A DNA stretch of 13,820 nt from an uncultured Clostridia bacterium (GCA_937876375.1 CALEHY010000020.1:1-13820); one strand, 5' to 3'. Shown: positions 1 through 8,580, counted from the first letter of the stretch. Made by a program: numbers and translations. Notes: generated from the sequence alone by a model not told the origin.

Positions 1-3000
1 AATACATCGTACTAGCTAAATCATTATTGATATATTCATCATTTGCAAGTGCAATAATAGATGCTAATGCTGTTTTGTCAACAGTATAACTATCATCACA
101 TCTGTAGCAACGATATGTTTTAACAAGCTCATCATCCGAAGTACTAACCGGCATATAGTCATGACCTAGAGGCTCGCCTAGTTCGATAGTTCCATTCTCC
201 TCGTGGCATCTTTCACATTCTGCTGCATAGATTGCAGGAGATGTACATGTTTCGTAGGAAATCAATCTGCCAAGCTCTGTAAAGCTATGACCAAGAGGCT
301 CGCCCTCTGTTAAGTCACAGAAGAAGCATTTTCTTGGTTCTGTACAGGTTGCATCAACCCATGTGTGGCCATCAAGCTTACCTGCTGTATTGCCACAGAA
401 GATACATTCTGGAATGTTTTGGCAGGTTGGATATGTAAATGTGCATATTGTAGTTAGCATCAAATACATTATACCATCTGAATCGACATTCTTTGATGTA
501 CACTCTGTACAATTTGGAACAGTAAATGTACTATCAGCATTAACAGTTGTTTCAACGCCATCAATAGATACAATCATTGTTCCAGCTTCTCCGTTATTGA
601 CAGGAGCAATTTTGATTCCAGGCTTGAAGGTATCGTACTCATAGACATCCTCAAAATTAACATCCTCTTCTTTGCTATATGATTCTTTATAGCTCATATA
701 ATCTATTAAATCGCCACAGTTGACACACTTTGCCTTGTATGTATCTGGATATGATTCTTGATCCTCTACTTTTTCATAAGGTCTGAAATCGTGACCGTAT
801 GTATAGTCCTCTTTCTCGCCACAATTAACACATTCTCTTGGTTGGTAACAGCTCTTTACAACCCAGTTATGTCCCAATGGAGAACCAATTACCAAATCAC
901 ATTTTGTACAATGCTTCGCCTCATCACAGGTTGCATTGGCAAAATCATGTCCAAGTGCTGTACCATTCTTTTTACCACAAGCCTTGCAGGTCTGTGGCTC
1001 TATACAGGTTGCAGGAGCATAATCGTGAGTTACTTCTGGAGTGCCTGTTGAATATGATACATAATGATATCTATCAACAACAGAGCCAACATTTTGGGTT
1101 AAACTTGTAGTTTTTAGTGTTCTAGTTGCTGAATCTTCATCATCGCCATATTTTAAGGTAATGCTTGGATCCATATATAATGTTGCAGGATTGCCATAAA
1201 ATGTTTTAAATATTTTAGTGGAACCTTTAACATAAGTTACTGTATAATTTGTTCCACCAATAGCAGAAGCGTTAGAAGATGATGCAGTAACATTACCACC
1301 ATATATCTTTACAAGTCCACCATGTCCAGCAACAAGCTTATCATTTGACGGATCTGTACCTTCAACATCTGCCTGACCGGCACCAATACTTGCGCCACCA
1401 TTAGAAAATGCTTTAACTGTACCGCCATAGATAGAGATAGCATTTGATAAGCTTCCATTGGCATATGCTCCTGAACCAATTCCTGCACCCAGATTACTTT
1501 TTGCAGTAATATTACCGCCATAGATGGTTATTTTGCCATTTGTTGCAACAGCACCAGCACCGATTCCAGCAGCAAATTTAGGTGTTGCAGTATTTATATT
1601 ACCGCCACAGATAACGATATCACCATTAGTGCAACGATCTCCTCCAATTGGTGAAGAAGATAATGAATTTGTTGATGCATTTAATTTTCCACTATCTGCA
1701 CATTGACCGTATATGAACAAGCTATTGCCTTCGTTAACAGATATACCACTATTAGCATTAAGTGTTTTGCCATCCATAAGAATCAAATGTGCTATACCTG
1801 AAACAGAAATTCGATTATCATTAGTAACATCTGCAACAACAACATAATATTTGTTGTTTTCAAATTTTGCTGTAAATGGTGTTACAAACTCATAATCCGT
1901 TATTGTTTTATATGTTGATGTTGTTGCATTTCTCTCAATATATGTAACAGGGTTTAAAACGAATTTTTCTTGATAAATATATGCATATTTTGAATCGCTA
2001 AGGCTTGAAGTGGTATTATCAGAAAGCCAATCTAATTCACCCTTAATATTATTTTCATTTGTTCCATATTTAGCGTGTACATTGATATCAAAGACAATTT
2101 TGTTTGCTCTAATGGCTTTTGAATAATAACTTTTTTCAAGAACTTTTGAAGTAACAACGCCGTTACGGATATTAATTGTAGAACAAGAGCCTAAATATCC
2201 ACAACCAATTCCATCACCATCATAAGTAGATTCTGCATTAATTATTCCACCATTAATATTAATTGTATCAATCGGTCCTCTGTATCCAGAACCGATAGCG
2301 GCACCATCACCAGTAGATTTTGCATCAATTTTTCCACCATTAATATTAATTGTATCCATTGTACCAGTATATCCAGAGCCTATTGCTGCACCACTTCCAG
2401 CTGATGCATTTATATTACCACCATATATATTAATATTGGTAGCTGTACCTTGATAACCAGTGCCAATACCAGCACCCATCGCTGTTACTTTTGCGGTAAT
2501 ATTACCATTGTAGATGGTTATATTGCCGATGCTACCACCCCAGCCGCTACCGATAGCAGTAGCATTAACTGTGGACAAATCATATGTTCCACCATGAAGA
2601 ATAATTTGACCACCACTTTTATCTATATTACCACCAATAGCAGCATCATTACCAGTAGAAGCTGTGATTTTACCAGTATTTTCATCTTGACCATAGATAA
2701 AAATCGTAGCATCACTTGGCACATTAATACCATTTTTAACATTCAATTCACAACCATCTGTCAAAATAAGATGAGCAGTACCATTAGATACAATACGATT
2801 TGGATTAGTAACTTCGCCAATAACCACATAGTATTTATCGTTTTCAAAGGTTGTTGTTTCGGCAGTTACAAGCTCGTAATCTGTAACGCTTTTTGTTGTA
2901 TCAACCACCTTGCTACCATTCCAAGAACGGCTAATGTACGACACAGCATCATTAGCATAAACCGTCATTGGCAGAGCTGATACGACCATCAGCAATGACA

Positions 3001-3034
3001 AAAGGATTGATAAAAATTTCTTTGTCTTTTTCAT
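1..3034 (-). CDS. Large secreted repeat protein, duplicated beta-helix-like modules plus Cys-x-x-Cys/GH[DNT]W tail; C-terminus beyond window
   Basis: The frame is open for 1011 codons from the ATG at 3034 and has no stop before the left edge. GGAGG lies 7 bases upstream of the ATG. Residues 1-28 form a signal peptide (MKKTKK, a hydrophobic core, cleavage after VYA). Residues about 30-290 and 360-590 are a tandem duplication: each starts with a related segment (TDYELV/TDYEFV, then KYYVV) and continues as short repeats of the type IYGGNITA...GAGIGSGY, which look like turns of a right-handed beta-helix. Residues about 676-980 hold roughly nine Cys-x-x-Cys motifs, many inside repeats of the form ATC-EP-xC-xxC-G-LGHxW. 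From about 985, VDKTALASIIALAN resembles the start of a FIVAR-type helical repeat. The parts are familiar from Clostridial surface proteins. The function is unknown; adhesion or matrix binding is a guess. It has its own promoter with the shared direct-repeat element. Confidence 0.85.
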   Translation of the reverse strand, partial: MKKTKKFLSILLSLLMVVSALPMTVYANDAVSYISRSWNGSKVVDTTKSVTDYELVTAETTTFENDKYYVVIGEVTNPNRIVSNGTAHLILTDGCELNVKNGINVPSDATIFIYGQDENTGKITASTGNDAAIGGNIDKSGGQIILHGGTYDLSTVNATAIGSGWGGSIGNITIYNGNITAKVTAMGAGIGTGYQGTATNINIYGGNINASAGSGAAIGSGYTGTMDTININGGKIDAKSTGDGAAIGSGYRGPIDTININGGIINAESTYDGDGIGCGYLGSCSTINIRNGVVTSKVLEKSYYSKAIRANKIVFDINVHAKYGTNENNIKGELDWLSDNTTSSLSDSKYAYIYQEKFVLNPVTYIERNATTSTYKTITDYEFVTPFTAKFENNKYYVVVADVTNDNRISVSGIAHLILMDGKTLNANSGISVNEGNSLFIYGQCADSGKLNASTNSLSSSPIGGDRCTNGDIVICGGNINTATPKFAAGIGAGAVATNGKITIYGGNITAKSNLGAGIGSGAYANGSLSNAISIYGGTVKAFSNGGASIGAGQADVEGTDPSNDKLVAGHGGLVKIYGGNVTASSSNASAIGGTNYTVTYVKGSTKIFKTFYGNPATLYMDPSITLKYGDDEDSATRTLKTTSLTQNVGSVVDRYHYVSYSTGTPEVTHDYAPATCIEPQTCKACGKKNGTALGHDFANATCDEAKHCTKCDLVIGSPLGHNWVVKSCYQPRECVNCGEKEDYTYGHDFRPYEKVEDQESYPDTYKAKCVNCGDLIDYMSYKESYSKEEDVNFEDVYEYDTFKPGIKIAPVNNGEAGTMIVSIDGVETTVNADSTFTVPNCTECTSKNVDSDGIMYLMLTTICTFTYPTCQNIPECIFCGNTAGKLDGHTWVDATCTEPRKCFFCDLTEGEPLGHSFTELGRLISYETCTSPAIYAAECERCHEENGTIELGEPLGHDYMPVSTSDDELVKTYRCYRCDDSYTVDKTALASIIALANDEYINNDLASTMY

Positions 3035-3099
3035 AATTTTTCCTCCATATTGGAATAATTGTATATATTATATAGCATATAGCATACTTTATCTATATC

Positions 3100-3135
3100 A
3101 TTATATCATACCAATCTTACAAATTTCTGACAAAT
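3100..3135 (-). promoter_or_regulatory. Promoter A with shared 11-bp direct-repeat element, for the gene starting at 3034
   Basis: On the minus strand, TTTGTCAGAAATTTGTAAG (within 3113-3135) is followed after ATT and 7 bases by TATAAT (3100-3105). The bases TGA just before it form an extended -10. No TTGACA-like box stands 17 bases upstream of the -10, so an activator bound at the repeats is likely. The predicted leader is about 60 nt. It contains two tandem ATGCTAT heptamers and a second TATAAT-like string, which may be a further weak start site. Confidence 0.7.
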
Positions 3136-3156
3136 TGAAGGCTTTTTGAAAAATTT

Positions 3157-3186
3157 TTAATCCCACCTCAAAAGAAGTGGGATTAA
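3157..3186 (-). terminator. Terminator after the GLUG surface protein gene
   Basis: A perfect 10-bp inverted repeat, TTAATCCCAC / GTGGGATTAA (3157-3166 and 3177-3186), has a 10-base loop. It begins about 26 bp past the stop codon at 3212. On the minus strand it is followed by AAA and a run of five T. The T-tract is offset from the stem, so termination may be partial. Confidence 0.65.
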
Positions 3187-3211
3187 TTATAGATATTTAA
3201 TTATTCTGCAG

Positions 3212-6200
3212 TTAAATTAGATTTTGCTTTCTCTTTTTATAAACGATAGCGATTACAACACCAGCAGCTACCAACACAGCAACCATTGAAACAATGATAA
3301 CTGTGCTTCCTTCGCCAAAGATTGACGATGATAAAGTGTCACTACTAATATTTGACTTTCTTTTTCCATCCCAGCCACAAATTTTTCCAGCATGCATATC
3401 TGTATTCTTTGCTTTAACTAAATATTTATAATCAACAATCATTCTTGGATTGCCAACCACTGCTTTAGCATCAACATCGGATTTTTTGAATTCGCATAAA
3501 TCGTCTTGGATAGAACCTACGATGCCACCTGCATTTTGACTGTTTGAAAAAACATCTGATCTGTTTTTATTAGACTCAAACATTCCTCCGCCTGCCATAT
3601 ATCCAACAATACCGCCTGCTTGTCTTTCAGCAGAAATATATCCTGTATTTGAGTTATTTGAAACCTGATGATTCTTATTATCTGTGCTAATTGCACCAAT
3701 AATACCGCCTGCATCGCTGCTTGAAGATTTGATTTTTCCACTATTTGAATTTTTAATTATATCACATTGCTTATCGTGATCACGATCACCAAGCCAGCCT
3801 GCAATACCACCTGTGGAAGTTACAGCAGTAATATTTCCTGAATTTGAATTGTTTTCAATCTTAATATAGTCATCCTGATTATATCCAAGAATACCGCCAG
3901 CTTCACCATTAGAGGTTACTATATTTTCTACATTACCACTATTTTTATTATCCTTAAACAAGCCACCTGCATAGGTTCTACCAACGATACCACCAGCAGA
4001 ACGCTTTGAGATATTTTTGATAGCGCCAGTATTTTCGTTGCCAATTATTTTTGTATCGCCCTTATCAGATTCAAGGTTTGCACAAATGCCTGCTGTGCAA
4101 TCATCGCCTGTTATATTTGCTGTGTTCTTGCAGTTTTCAACATAGAAATATGGGTCCTTATCTCTATTTCCAAGATAACCAGAAATACCACCTGCTGCAC
4201 CTTTATTAGCTGTAACTGCACCATTATTAATACAGTTTGAAATATAAATTTCACCTGAATTTGCAATCATACCAGCTGCATCGGTATCTGTTGAAGTGAT
4301 TGTTGCATTATTTGTGCAATTTGTGATTGTCATCTTTTTGCCACGATTCGATTCACCGATCATACCAGCAACATATTTATACCCTGTTATTTTACCACTT
4401 TTGATATTTACATTATCAATCGTTGTGTTGCCATTTGCATATCCAATAACTGCTGCATAGCCATTTTTATTGGCAGCACCACTGATATTTATATTTTCAA
4501 AATTAAGATTTCTAATAACAGTTCCTTCGCCTGTTGTACGGAACAAGGCAACTCTATGCTCTAGACTATTAGTAAAGCTAAAATTCTTTATTGTATGATT
4601 ATTTCCTTCAAATGTACCACAAAATTCTTTCTTGTAATTCGAATCCTGCCACACTGATTCATAATCATATTTTGATAAATCCAAATCAACATTTAGCACT
4701 ACCTTTTCGTTGGTATATGATGTGCCATCAGCAATTGATTTTTCAAATTTCTTAAAATCACTAAGGCTATTAATCGGAGTTACCTTTTGGAAATATAAAT
4801 TAACAATATCTGAATATCCGCCAGATTCATACACTAAATCGGATGTTCTTTGTCCCATTACATTTCTGCCATATTCATAATGGGTATTATATAACAAGTT
4901 TTTCTTTTCAAAATTAGCTGATGCAAGATTTGCACTTTCACCAAGATCTGGACCAAAGTTATAAACATGGACTTTGCGGATATCAGTGCAAACATCAAAC
5001 TTTGTTAGGATAATTTTTTTTGCATCTGAAGGCAAATTATTATCCTTTGCATATTTATCAATGTTTGCAAAATCAAAGCCATAGTTTTTTAATGCGTCTT
5101 CAAGAGTAACATCATCTTCAGCTGTGCCTAAATATTCATTATTTGAAAAGTGAGTAATGATTTTTTTGATTTGTGCATTTGTTAGAGTTGAATTTAGATA
5201 TTTATTAGTTACATTTTTGTAGTTATTTGTTTGTTCAATTTTATTACGTTCTTTTTCGTAATAGTCTTTTTCTCTTTTGTTTTCATATCCATTTGGTAAT
5301 GCAGAATTAAACATTAACTGTGTATCCAAAGGAATATACTCAACAACTGCAGGTGAAACACTGAAATCAGTTTTGTTTATATAATAAAACCAAACCTGTT
5401 TTAGCATTTTGTTATAGTCACCAATAACACCATCAGTGATTTCTGAATCAATTTTAACTTCATCGCAATAATAGTTTTCGTTTTCACCCTCTGAAACACA
5501 ACCAAACATATCGCCATAGTTCTTATTTAACAAATTCAAAGAACCTGCAAAGCTTTTCTTATTCTTTTCAAACATTTTATAATTTGAAAAGTTACCATTA
5601 GGGTCATCTTTTGCCAAAGATTCGTAAGCTGTTACATTATCTGCAACATAAATACCAGAATACAAAACCAATGATGCGATATAGTAAGCATTTTGAATAC
5701 AAGCAACGATATCTTCAATGCTATCGTTAGCCATTATACCAGCCTCACCACCAAATGCTGCATCAGAGCAATTTGCCTTATAAATCATTACAAGCAAGCC
5801 TTCTCGCATTCCTGTACCTGTGCCAGTGATATAATAATAAAGTTCATTCAAATTGTTAAGATAGGTGCTGAAATCTGACAAAATACCATCGGAAACCTCA
5901 GCGATGCTAATTGCTTCAAGGTATTTATCATTTGAATCCTTGCTATTTGGATCAAAATCCTTTTCAATTTCTGATAATTGCATATAATAACGAGATGTTT
6001 GAGCCTTAACAGATGTAATCAAGTTATTATAATTATTTATCTTATCTTTATACAATTGAGCAAGCAATTCATTATGATTTTCATCAATTTGAATACTTAA
6101 TTTATCTATTTTAGCTGATATTTCCTTTAATTGCTTTGATAAAGAACCAAGTGAAGGAATACCTAATGATTTTGTAATTAATGGGCCAAACATTCCATCA

Positions 6201-6367
6201 AGAGCCTTTCCAACATAAGGAATTTGACCAATTCCAAAATGAATTGCGCCATTTAACACAGTTTCAGTTGTTCCAGCCTGAACACTAATAGTGGAAGGAA
6301 TAGTAGTTGGTATTATCATACATATACAAATAATTATTGATAACACCTTTTTCATAAATTTTTTCAT
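3212..6367 (-). CDS. Membrane-anchored surface protein: helical N-terminal half, GLUG repeats, C-terminal TM plus basic tail
   Basis: This 1051-residue protein starts at an ATG preceded by AAGGAG. Residues 1-31 are a signal peptide (cleavage near SVQA). Residues 40-75 are small and hydrophobic with an IPYVGKAL stretch. Residues 75-140 are heptad-like amphipathic helix (LSKQLKEISAKIDKLSIQID), and predicted helix continues to about 460. Residues about 530-620 lead into a beta-solenoid (GTFEGNNHTIKNF). About ten GLUG-type turns (AGGIVGY and variants) follow at 640-960. Residues 1020-1043 form a transmembrane helix followed by KKRKQ; no LPXTG motif is visible. GLUG repeats are known from bacterial surface proteins, often adhesins. 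The N-terminal half recalls the layout of helical pore-forming or coiled-coil stalk domains, but I do not recognise a named family. The gene is monocistronic, between its own promoter and terminator. Confidence 0.85.
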   Translation of the reverse strand: MKKFMKKVLSIIICICMIIPTTIPSTISVQAGTTETVLNGAIHFGIGQIPYVGKALDGMFGPLITKSLGIPSLGSLSKQLKEISAKIDKLSIQIDENHNELLAQLYKDKINNYNNLITSVKAQTSRYYMQLSEIEKDFDPNSKDSNDKYLEAISIAEVSDGILSDFSTYLNNLNELYYYITGTGTGMREGLLVMIYKANCSDAAFGGEAGIMANDSIEDIVACIQNAYYIASLVLYSGIYVADNVTAYESLAKDDPNGNFSNYKMFEKNKKSFAGSLNLLNKNYGDMFGCVSEGENENYYCDEVKIDSEITDGVIGDYNKMLKQVWFYYINKTDFSVSPAVVEYIPLDTQLMFNSALPNGYENKREKDYYEKERNKIEQTNNYKNVTNKYLNSTLTNAQIKKIITHFSNNEYLGTAEDDVTLEDALKNYGFDFANIDKYAKDNNLPSDAKKIILTKFDVCTDIRKVHVYNFGPDLGESANLASANFEKKNLLYNTHYEYGRNVMGQRTSDLVYESGGYSDIVNLYFQKVTPINSLSDFKKFEKSIADGTSYTNEKVVLNVDLDLSKYDYESVWQDSNYKKEFCGTFEGNNHTIKNFSFTNSLEHRVALFRTTGEGTVIRNLNFENINISGAANKNGYAAVIGYANGNTTIDNVNIKSGKITGYKYVAGMIGESNRGKKMTITNCTNNATITSTDTDAAGMIANSGEIYISNCINNGAVTANKGAAGGISGYLGNRDKDPYFYVENCKNTANITGDDCTAGICANLESDKGDTKIIGNENTGAIKNISKRSAGGIVGRTYAGGLFKDNKNSGNVENIVTSNGEAGGILGYNQDDYIKIENNSNSGNITAVTSTGGIAGWLGDRDHDKQCDIIKNSNSGKIKSSSSDAGGIIGAISTDNKNHQVSNNSNTGYISAERQAGGIVGYMAGGGMFESNKNRSDVFSNSQNAGGIVGSIQDDLCEFKKSDVDAKAVVGNPRMIVDYKYLVKAKNTDMHAGKICGWDGKRKSNISSDTLSSSIFGEGSTVIIVSMVAVLVAAGVVIAIVYKKRKQNLI

Positions 6368-6401
6368 AACGAAATCTCCTTATTTTGTTATCTTTGAGTT
6401 C

Positions 6402-6437
6402 ATTATAGCAAATAAATCTTACAAATTTCTGACAAAT
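6402..6437 (-). promoter_or_regulatory. Promoter B with shared 11-bp direct-repeat element, for the GLUG surface protein
   Basis: The element lies at 6415-6437 and TATAAT at 6402-6407, preceded by TGC (extended -10) and separated from the element by exactly 7 bases, as in promoters A, C and D. The leader after the -10 (GAACTCAAAGATAACAAA, then AAGGAGAT) closely matches the leader of the hydrolase gene at 10898. Confidence 0.75.
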
Positions 6438-6458
6438 CAGGTATATTTTTGCAAAAAA

Positions 6459-6487
6459 ATTTCGAGAATCTAAAAAATTCTCGAAAT
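6459..6487 (-). terminator. Strong Rho-independent terminator of the sensor-regulator-protease operon
   Basis: A perfect 11-bp stem ATTTCGAGAAT / ATTCTCGAAAT (6459-6469 and 6477-6487) has a 7-base loop. It starts 10 bp after the stop of the PrsW-like gene. On the minus strand a run of seven T follows. It separates this operon from promoter B. Confidence 0.9.
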
Positions 6488-6497
6488 CTTTAAAAAT

Positions 6498-7142
6498 TTA
6501 TTTTTCTTTCTTTTTTAATACGCCTTTATTTTGAATTACATTTACTACCAATATAAGAACAAAAGTTGCAATAGGAAGAAGAACACCCACAATCATATAA
6601 TCCGAAGTGATTAGCATATTATAAATCGAATGATAAATTACTGCGATTGAAAGAGATGCAAGTGTTCCTGAAAATGCAACAATTCTCTTATTTGCAATAT
6701 TCACAAGAGCTATACCAACAGTAAGAGTGCAAACTCCGTGCATCATTCCAGCGCCTATTGCTCGAAGAAAAGCATAGCTAAATGTTATATTACCTGTGCT
6801 CATTAAAATGCTGATGTTTTCCAAGGTTGCAAAGCCAACGCCAGTTGCTAAAGAATATTCAGCAATTCTTTGCTCGTTTGGTTTAAAAAGAAATGTTATA
6901 AATATTATAGGAATTGCCTTTACTGTTTCTTCAACTAACGGAGCAATATTTATAGAAGCCTTTTGAAGATCCATACCAGTTAAATTCACAACAAGGCCAT
7001 TTATTTCGCCAGCTAGAACGCACATAAATATACCGATTAACAGAAATGTGCTAACCTTTCTTGACTGCCCTTTGAAAAGAAGAAGCATCATACTAAATGG
7101 AATTGCAAGGCAAATGAAAATGATTAGATTAAGGTTTTCCAT
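6498..7142 (-). CDS. PrsW-like intramembrane protease
   Basis: This 214-residue multi-pass protein has about seven hydrophobic segments. It carries the PrsW hallmarks: APLVEETVKAIP (E71, E72, K75), GVGFATLENI (F104, E108, N109), H135 in the MMHGV segment and H171 in IYHSIYN. In Bacillus subtilis, PrsW is a membrane protease that starts cleavage of the anti-sigma factor RsiW. Other members of this broad family act on unknown substrates, and some are probably not proteases. All hallmark residues are present, so activity is plausible. The start overlaps the upstream gene by 19 bp and has AAGGGGG 7 bases upstream. It is the last gene of the operon and ends just before a strong terminator. No transmembrane anti-sigma factor is visible in the window. 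Candidate substrates (inference) are the C-terminal anchors of the neighbouring surface proteins or the sensor itself. Confidence 0.85.
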   Translation of the reverse strand: MENLNLIIFICLAIPFSMMLLLFKGQSRKVSTFLLIGIFMCVLAGEINGLVVNLTGMDLQKASINIAPLVEETVKAIPIIFITFLFKPNEQRIAEYSLATGVGFATLENISILMSTGNITFSYAFLRAIGAGMMHGVCTLTVGIALVNIANKRIVAFSGTLASLSIAVIYHSIYNMLITSDYMIVGVLLPIATFVLILVVNVIQNKGVLKKKEK

Positions 7143-7786
7143 TTCTTTGCCCCCTTTTCACTTAGTAGCACGATGGTTGCCATAACCAAAGCAGATAAAA
7201 CATCTGCACATAGTTCGAAAATTTCACTTTGGATAAACAAATATGAAAACGAAATGATATATTCAAATAATATTAAAGCAGAAATTGGACGAATAGCCTT
7301 AAGCAATTTCAAATCATCCATTGGAATGATCAAATGCTTCAACTCATAATATGAATCCAATATTAATGGAAGGAACATAATAAATGGGATTATTATGTAT
7401 GAAATTGTTACTGACTTTATTGCCATAACTGTATATATGCCAAATAGCGCAACAAAAACAATTGGAGCAATAAACGCAATCATTTTTGCTGGTTTATTTT
7501 TTTCAATACCATCATCAACTACCTTGTCTATTCCTTTACCGTTAGCAGTTAAAAATGTGCAAAAGCAACCGAACACACCAATTAATCTAACAGAAATAAA
7601 ATTGCTTTCAATGTTACAAACTGCTTGTACGATTACCCATAGTTCCTCAAGAGCATAGCAACCAACTGCACTTATTATCATTTTAAAATAGAATGGTGCT
7701 TTTTGAGTATATACTTTTAACAATCCATATATAAACGCTATAACGGATATTCCAAATGCTATACCTTCAAATAATAATTCTTGCAT
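7124..7786 (-). CDS. Seven-TM membrane protein of unknown function in the sensor operon
   Basis: I do not recognise a named family. The 220-residue protein has about seven hydrophobic segments (roughly residues 8-25, 36-56, 65-84, 103-123, 127-145, 163-185 and 193-209). It has a short charged loop near 85-102 and a basic tail (KGAKKWK). The ATG at 7786 is preferred because TAGGAG lies 6 bases upstream. The frame also allows an ATG at 7801 that overlaps the regulator's stop as ATGA, but no ribosome site precedes it. The gene sits between the response regulator and the PrsW-like gene and overlaps the latter, so it is probably translationally coupled. The position suggests a membrane partner of the sensor or the protease, which is inference. 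Confidence 0.75.
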   Translation of the reverse strand: MQELLFEGIAFGISVIAFIYGLLKVYTQKAPFYFKMIISAVGCYALEELWVIVQAVCNIESNFISVRLIGVFGCFCTFLTANGKGIDKVVDDGIEKNKPAKMIAFIAPIVFVALFGIYTVMAIKSVTISYIIIPFIMFLPLILDSYYELKHLIIPMDDLKLLKAIRPISALILFEYIISFSYLFIQSEIFELCADVLSALVMATIVLLSEKGAKKWKTLI

Positions 7787-7797
7787 TTTTTCTCCTA

Positions 7798-8580
7798 TCA
7801 TCTACTAAACAGACCGTTAGTTTCCTCTGCCCAGCTATATTGAATCATATATTCCCTTTGAGATATATCATCAATAGAAATTTCTTTGTTTAAATATTTA
7901 TAATAATCGCACTCAACAAGCTTTGTGTTAACTGCATATCCATTTGCATTTTTGATTAACACATCGCCTAAGCCAAGTTCTTCAAGCACGCTCTTTAAAT
8001 GATGATAAGCTTGATAGAGATTATTCTTTATATGCTTATCATCCATTATATCTTCCCAAAGTGAATCTGCAATTTGAATAACAGATGCAGTTGCACCACT
8101 TCTGTTAATCAAATATGCAAGAAGCTCCTTTGATTTGTTACGCTTAAATTCAACTGGTTTGTTATTATAATAAACCTCAAAATTGCCAAAGCATTTAATA
8201 ACGAGCTTATCAGAAGCCTCACCTGTTAATGCTTTAATATTATCAATCTGTTCTTGAACATCCCCAGCATAAATTGGCTTTGTGAGATAACCGTTTGCAT
8301 GAATCTTGAATGCATCAAGTGCATACTGTTCATATCCTGTGCAGAATACGACAAATAGCTTTGGATGAATTTTTCGAAGTTCAACTGCTAAATCAATACC
8401 TGTCATTTGACGAATTTCGATATCCAAAAAAGCAATATCAATAGGGTTTTCCTTTGCATATTCAATGGCAGCCTTACCATTTGAAAAGCTTGCTACACTA
8501 TTTATATCAGAAGATTGCTCAACAACGCTTGTTAATGCACGTAACAAGATTGCTTCATCATCAACACATAACGCTCTCAT
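7798..8580 (-). CDS. Response regulator, receiver domain plus SARP/OmpR-like winged helix
   Basis: Residues 1-115 form a receiver domain with acidic pair D7-D8, phosphoacceptor D53 (AFLDIE), T81 and K101 (LTKPI). Residues about 122-225 form a winged-helix region of the SARP/AfsR type (CFGNFEVYYNNKPVEFKRNKSKELLAYL, in two parts around the KSKELLAYL helix). The C-terminus (EYMIQYSWAEETNGLF) resembles the first turn of a bacterial transcriptional activation domain (BTAD) that then stops. At 260 residues the protein therefore lacks most of a BTAD. AAGGAG lies just upstream, and the start codon overlaps the kinase stop (ATGA). It is the obvious partner of the adjacent kinase. SARP-type domains bind short direct repeats at about 11-bp pitch. 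The element found at four promoters in this window has that pitch, so those promoters are the best candidate targets (inference). Confidence 0.9.
   Translation of the reverse strand: MRALCVDDEAILLRALTSVVEQSSDINSVASFSNGKAAIEYAKENPIDIAFLDIEIRQMTGIDLAVELRKIHPKLFVVFCTGYEQYALDAFKIHANGYLTKPIYAGDVQEQIDNIKALTGEASDKLVIKCFGNFEVYYNNKPVEFKRNKSKELLAYLINRSGATASVIQIADSLWEDIMDDKHIKNNLYQAYHHLKSVLEELGLGDVLIKNANGYAVNTKLVECDYYKYLNKEISIDDISQREYMIQYSWAEETNGLFSR

Noticed and set aside
1270..2700. Regularly spaced DNA repeats resembling a CRISPR-like array
   Set aside because: The repeats are degenerate, in frame, and encode IYGG...GAGIGSG turns. There are no identical repeats with unique spacers.
2450..2980. Plus-strand open frame of 176 codons, and several shorter plus-strand frames between 363 and 1706
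   Set aside because: They lie antisense to the large repeat protein, whose signal peptide, ribosome site and repeats are clear. Long open frames on the opposite strand are expected from the biased repeat codons, and none has a ribosome site or recognisable domain.
3113..3135. Reading the direct-repeat element as a classical Pho box
   Set aside because: The layout (7-mer plus 4 bp, just upstream of the -10) does resemble an E. coli Pho box, but the controlled genes show no phosphate theme and no phosphate regulator is in the window. I keep the neutral description and leave PhoB/PhoP as an alternative.
7787..7801. Upstream ATG at 7801 as the start of the 7-TM protein
   Set aside because: It would overlap the regulator stop neatly as ATGA, but no ribosome site precedes it, while the ATG at 7786 has TAGGAG at good spacing.
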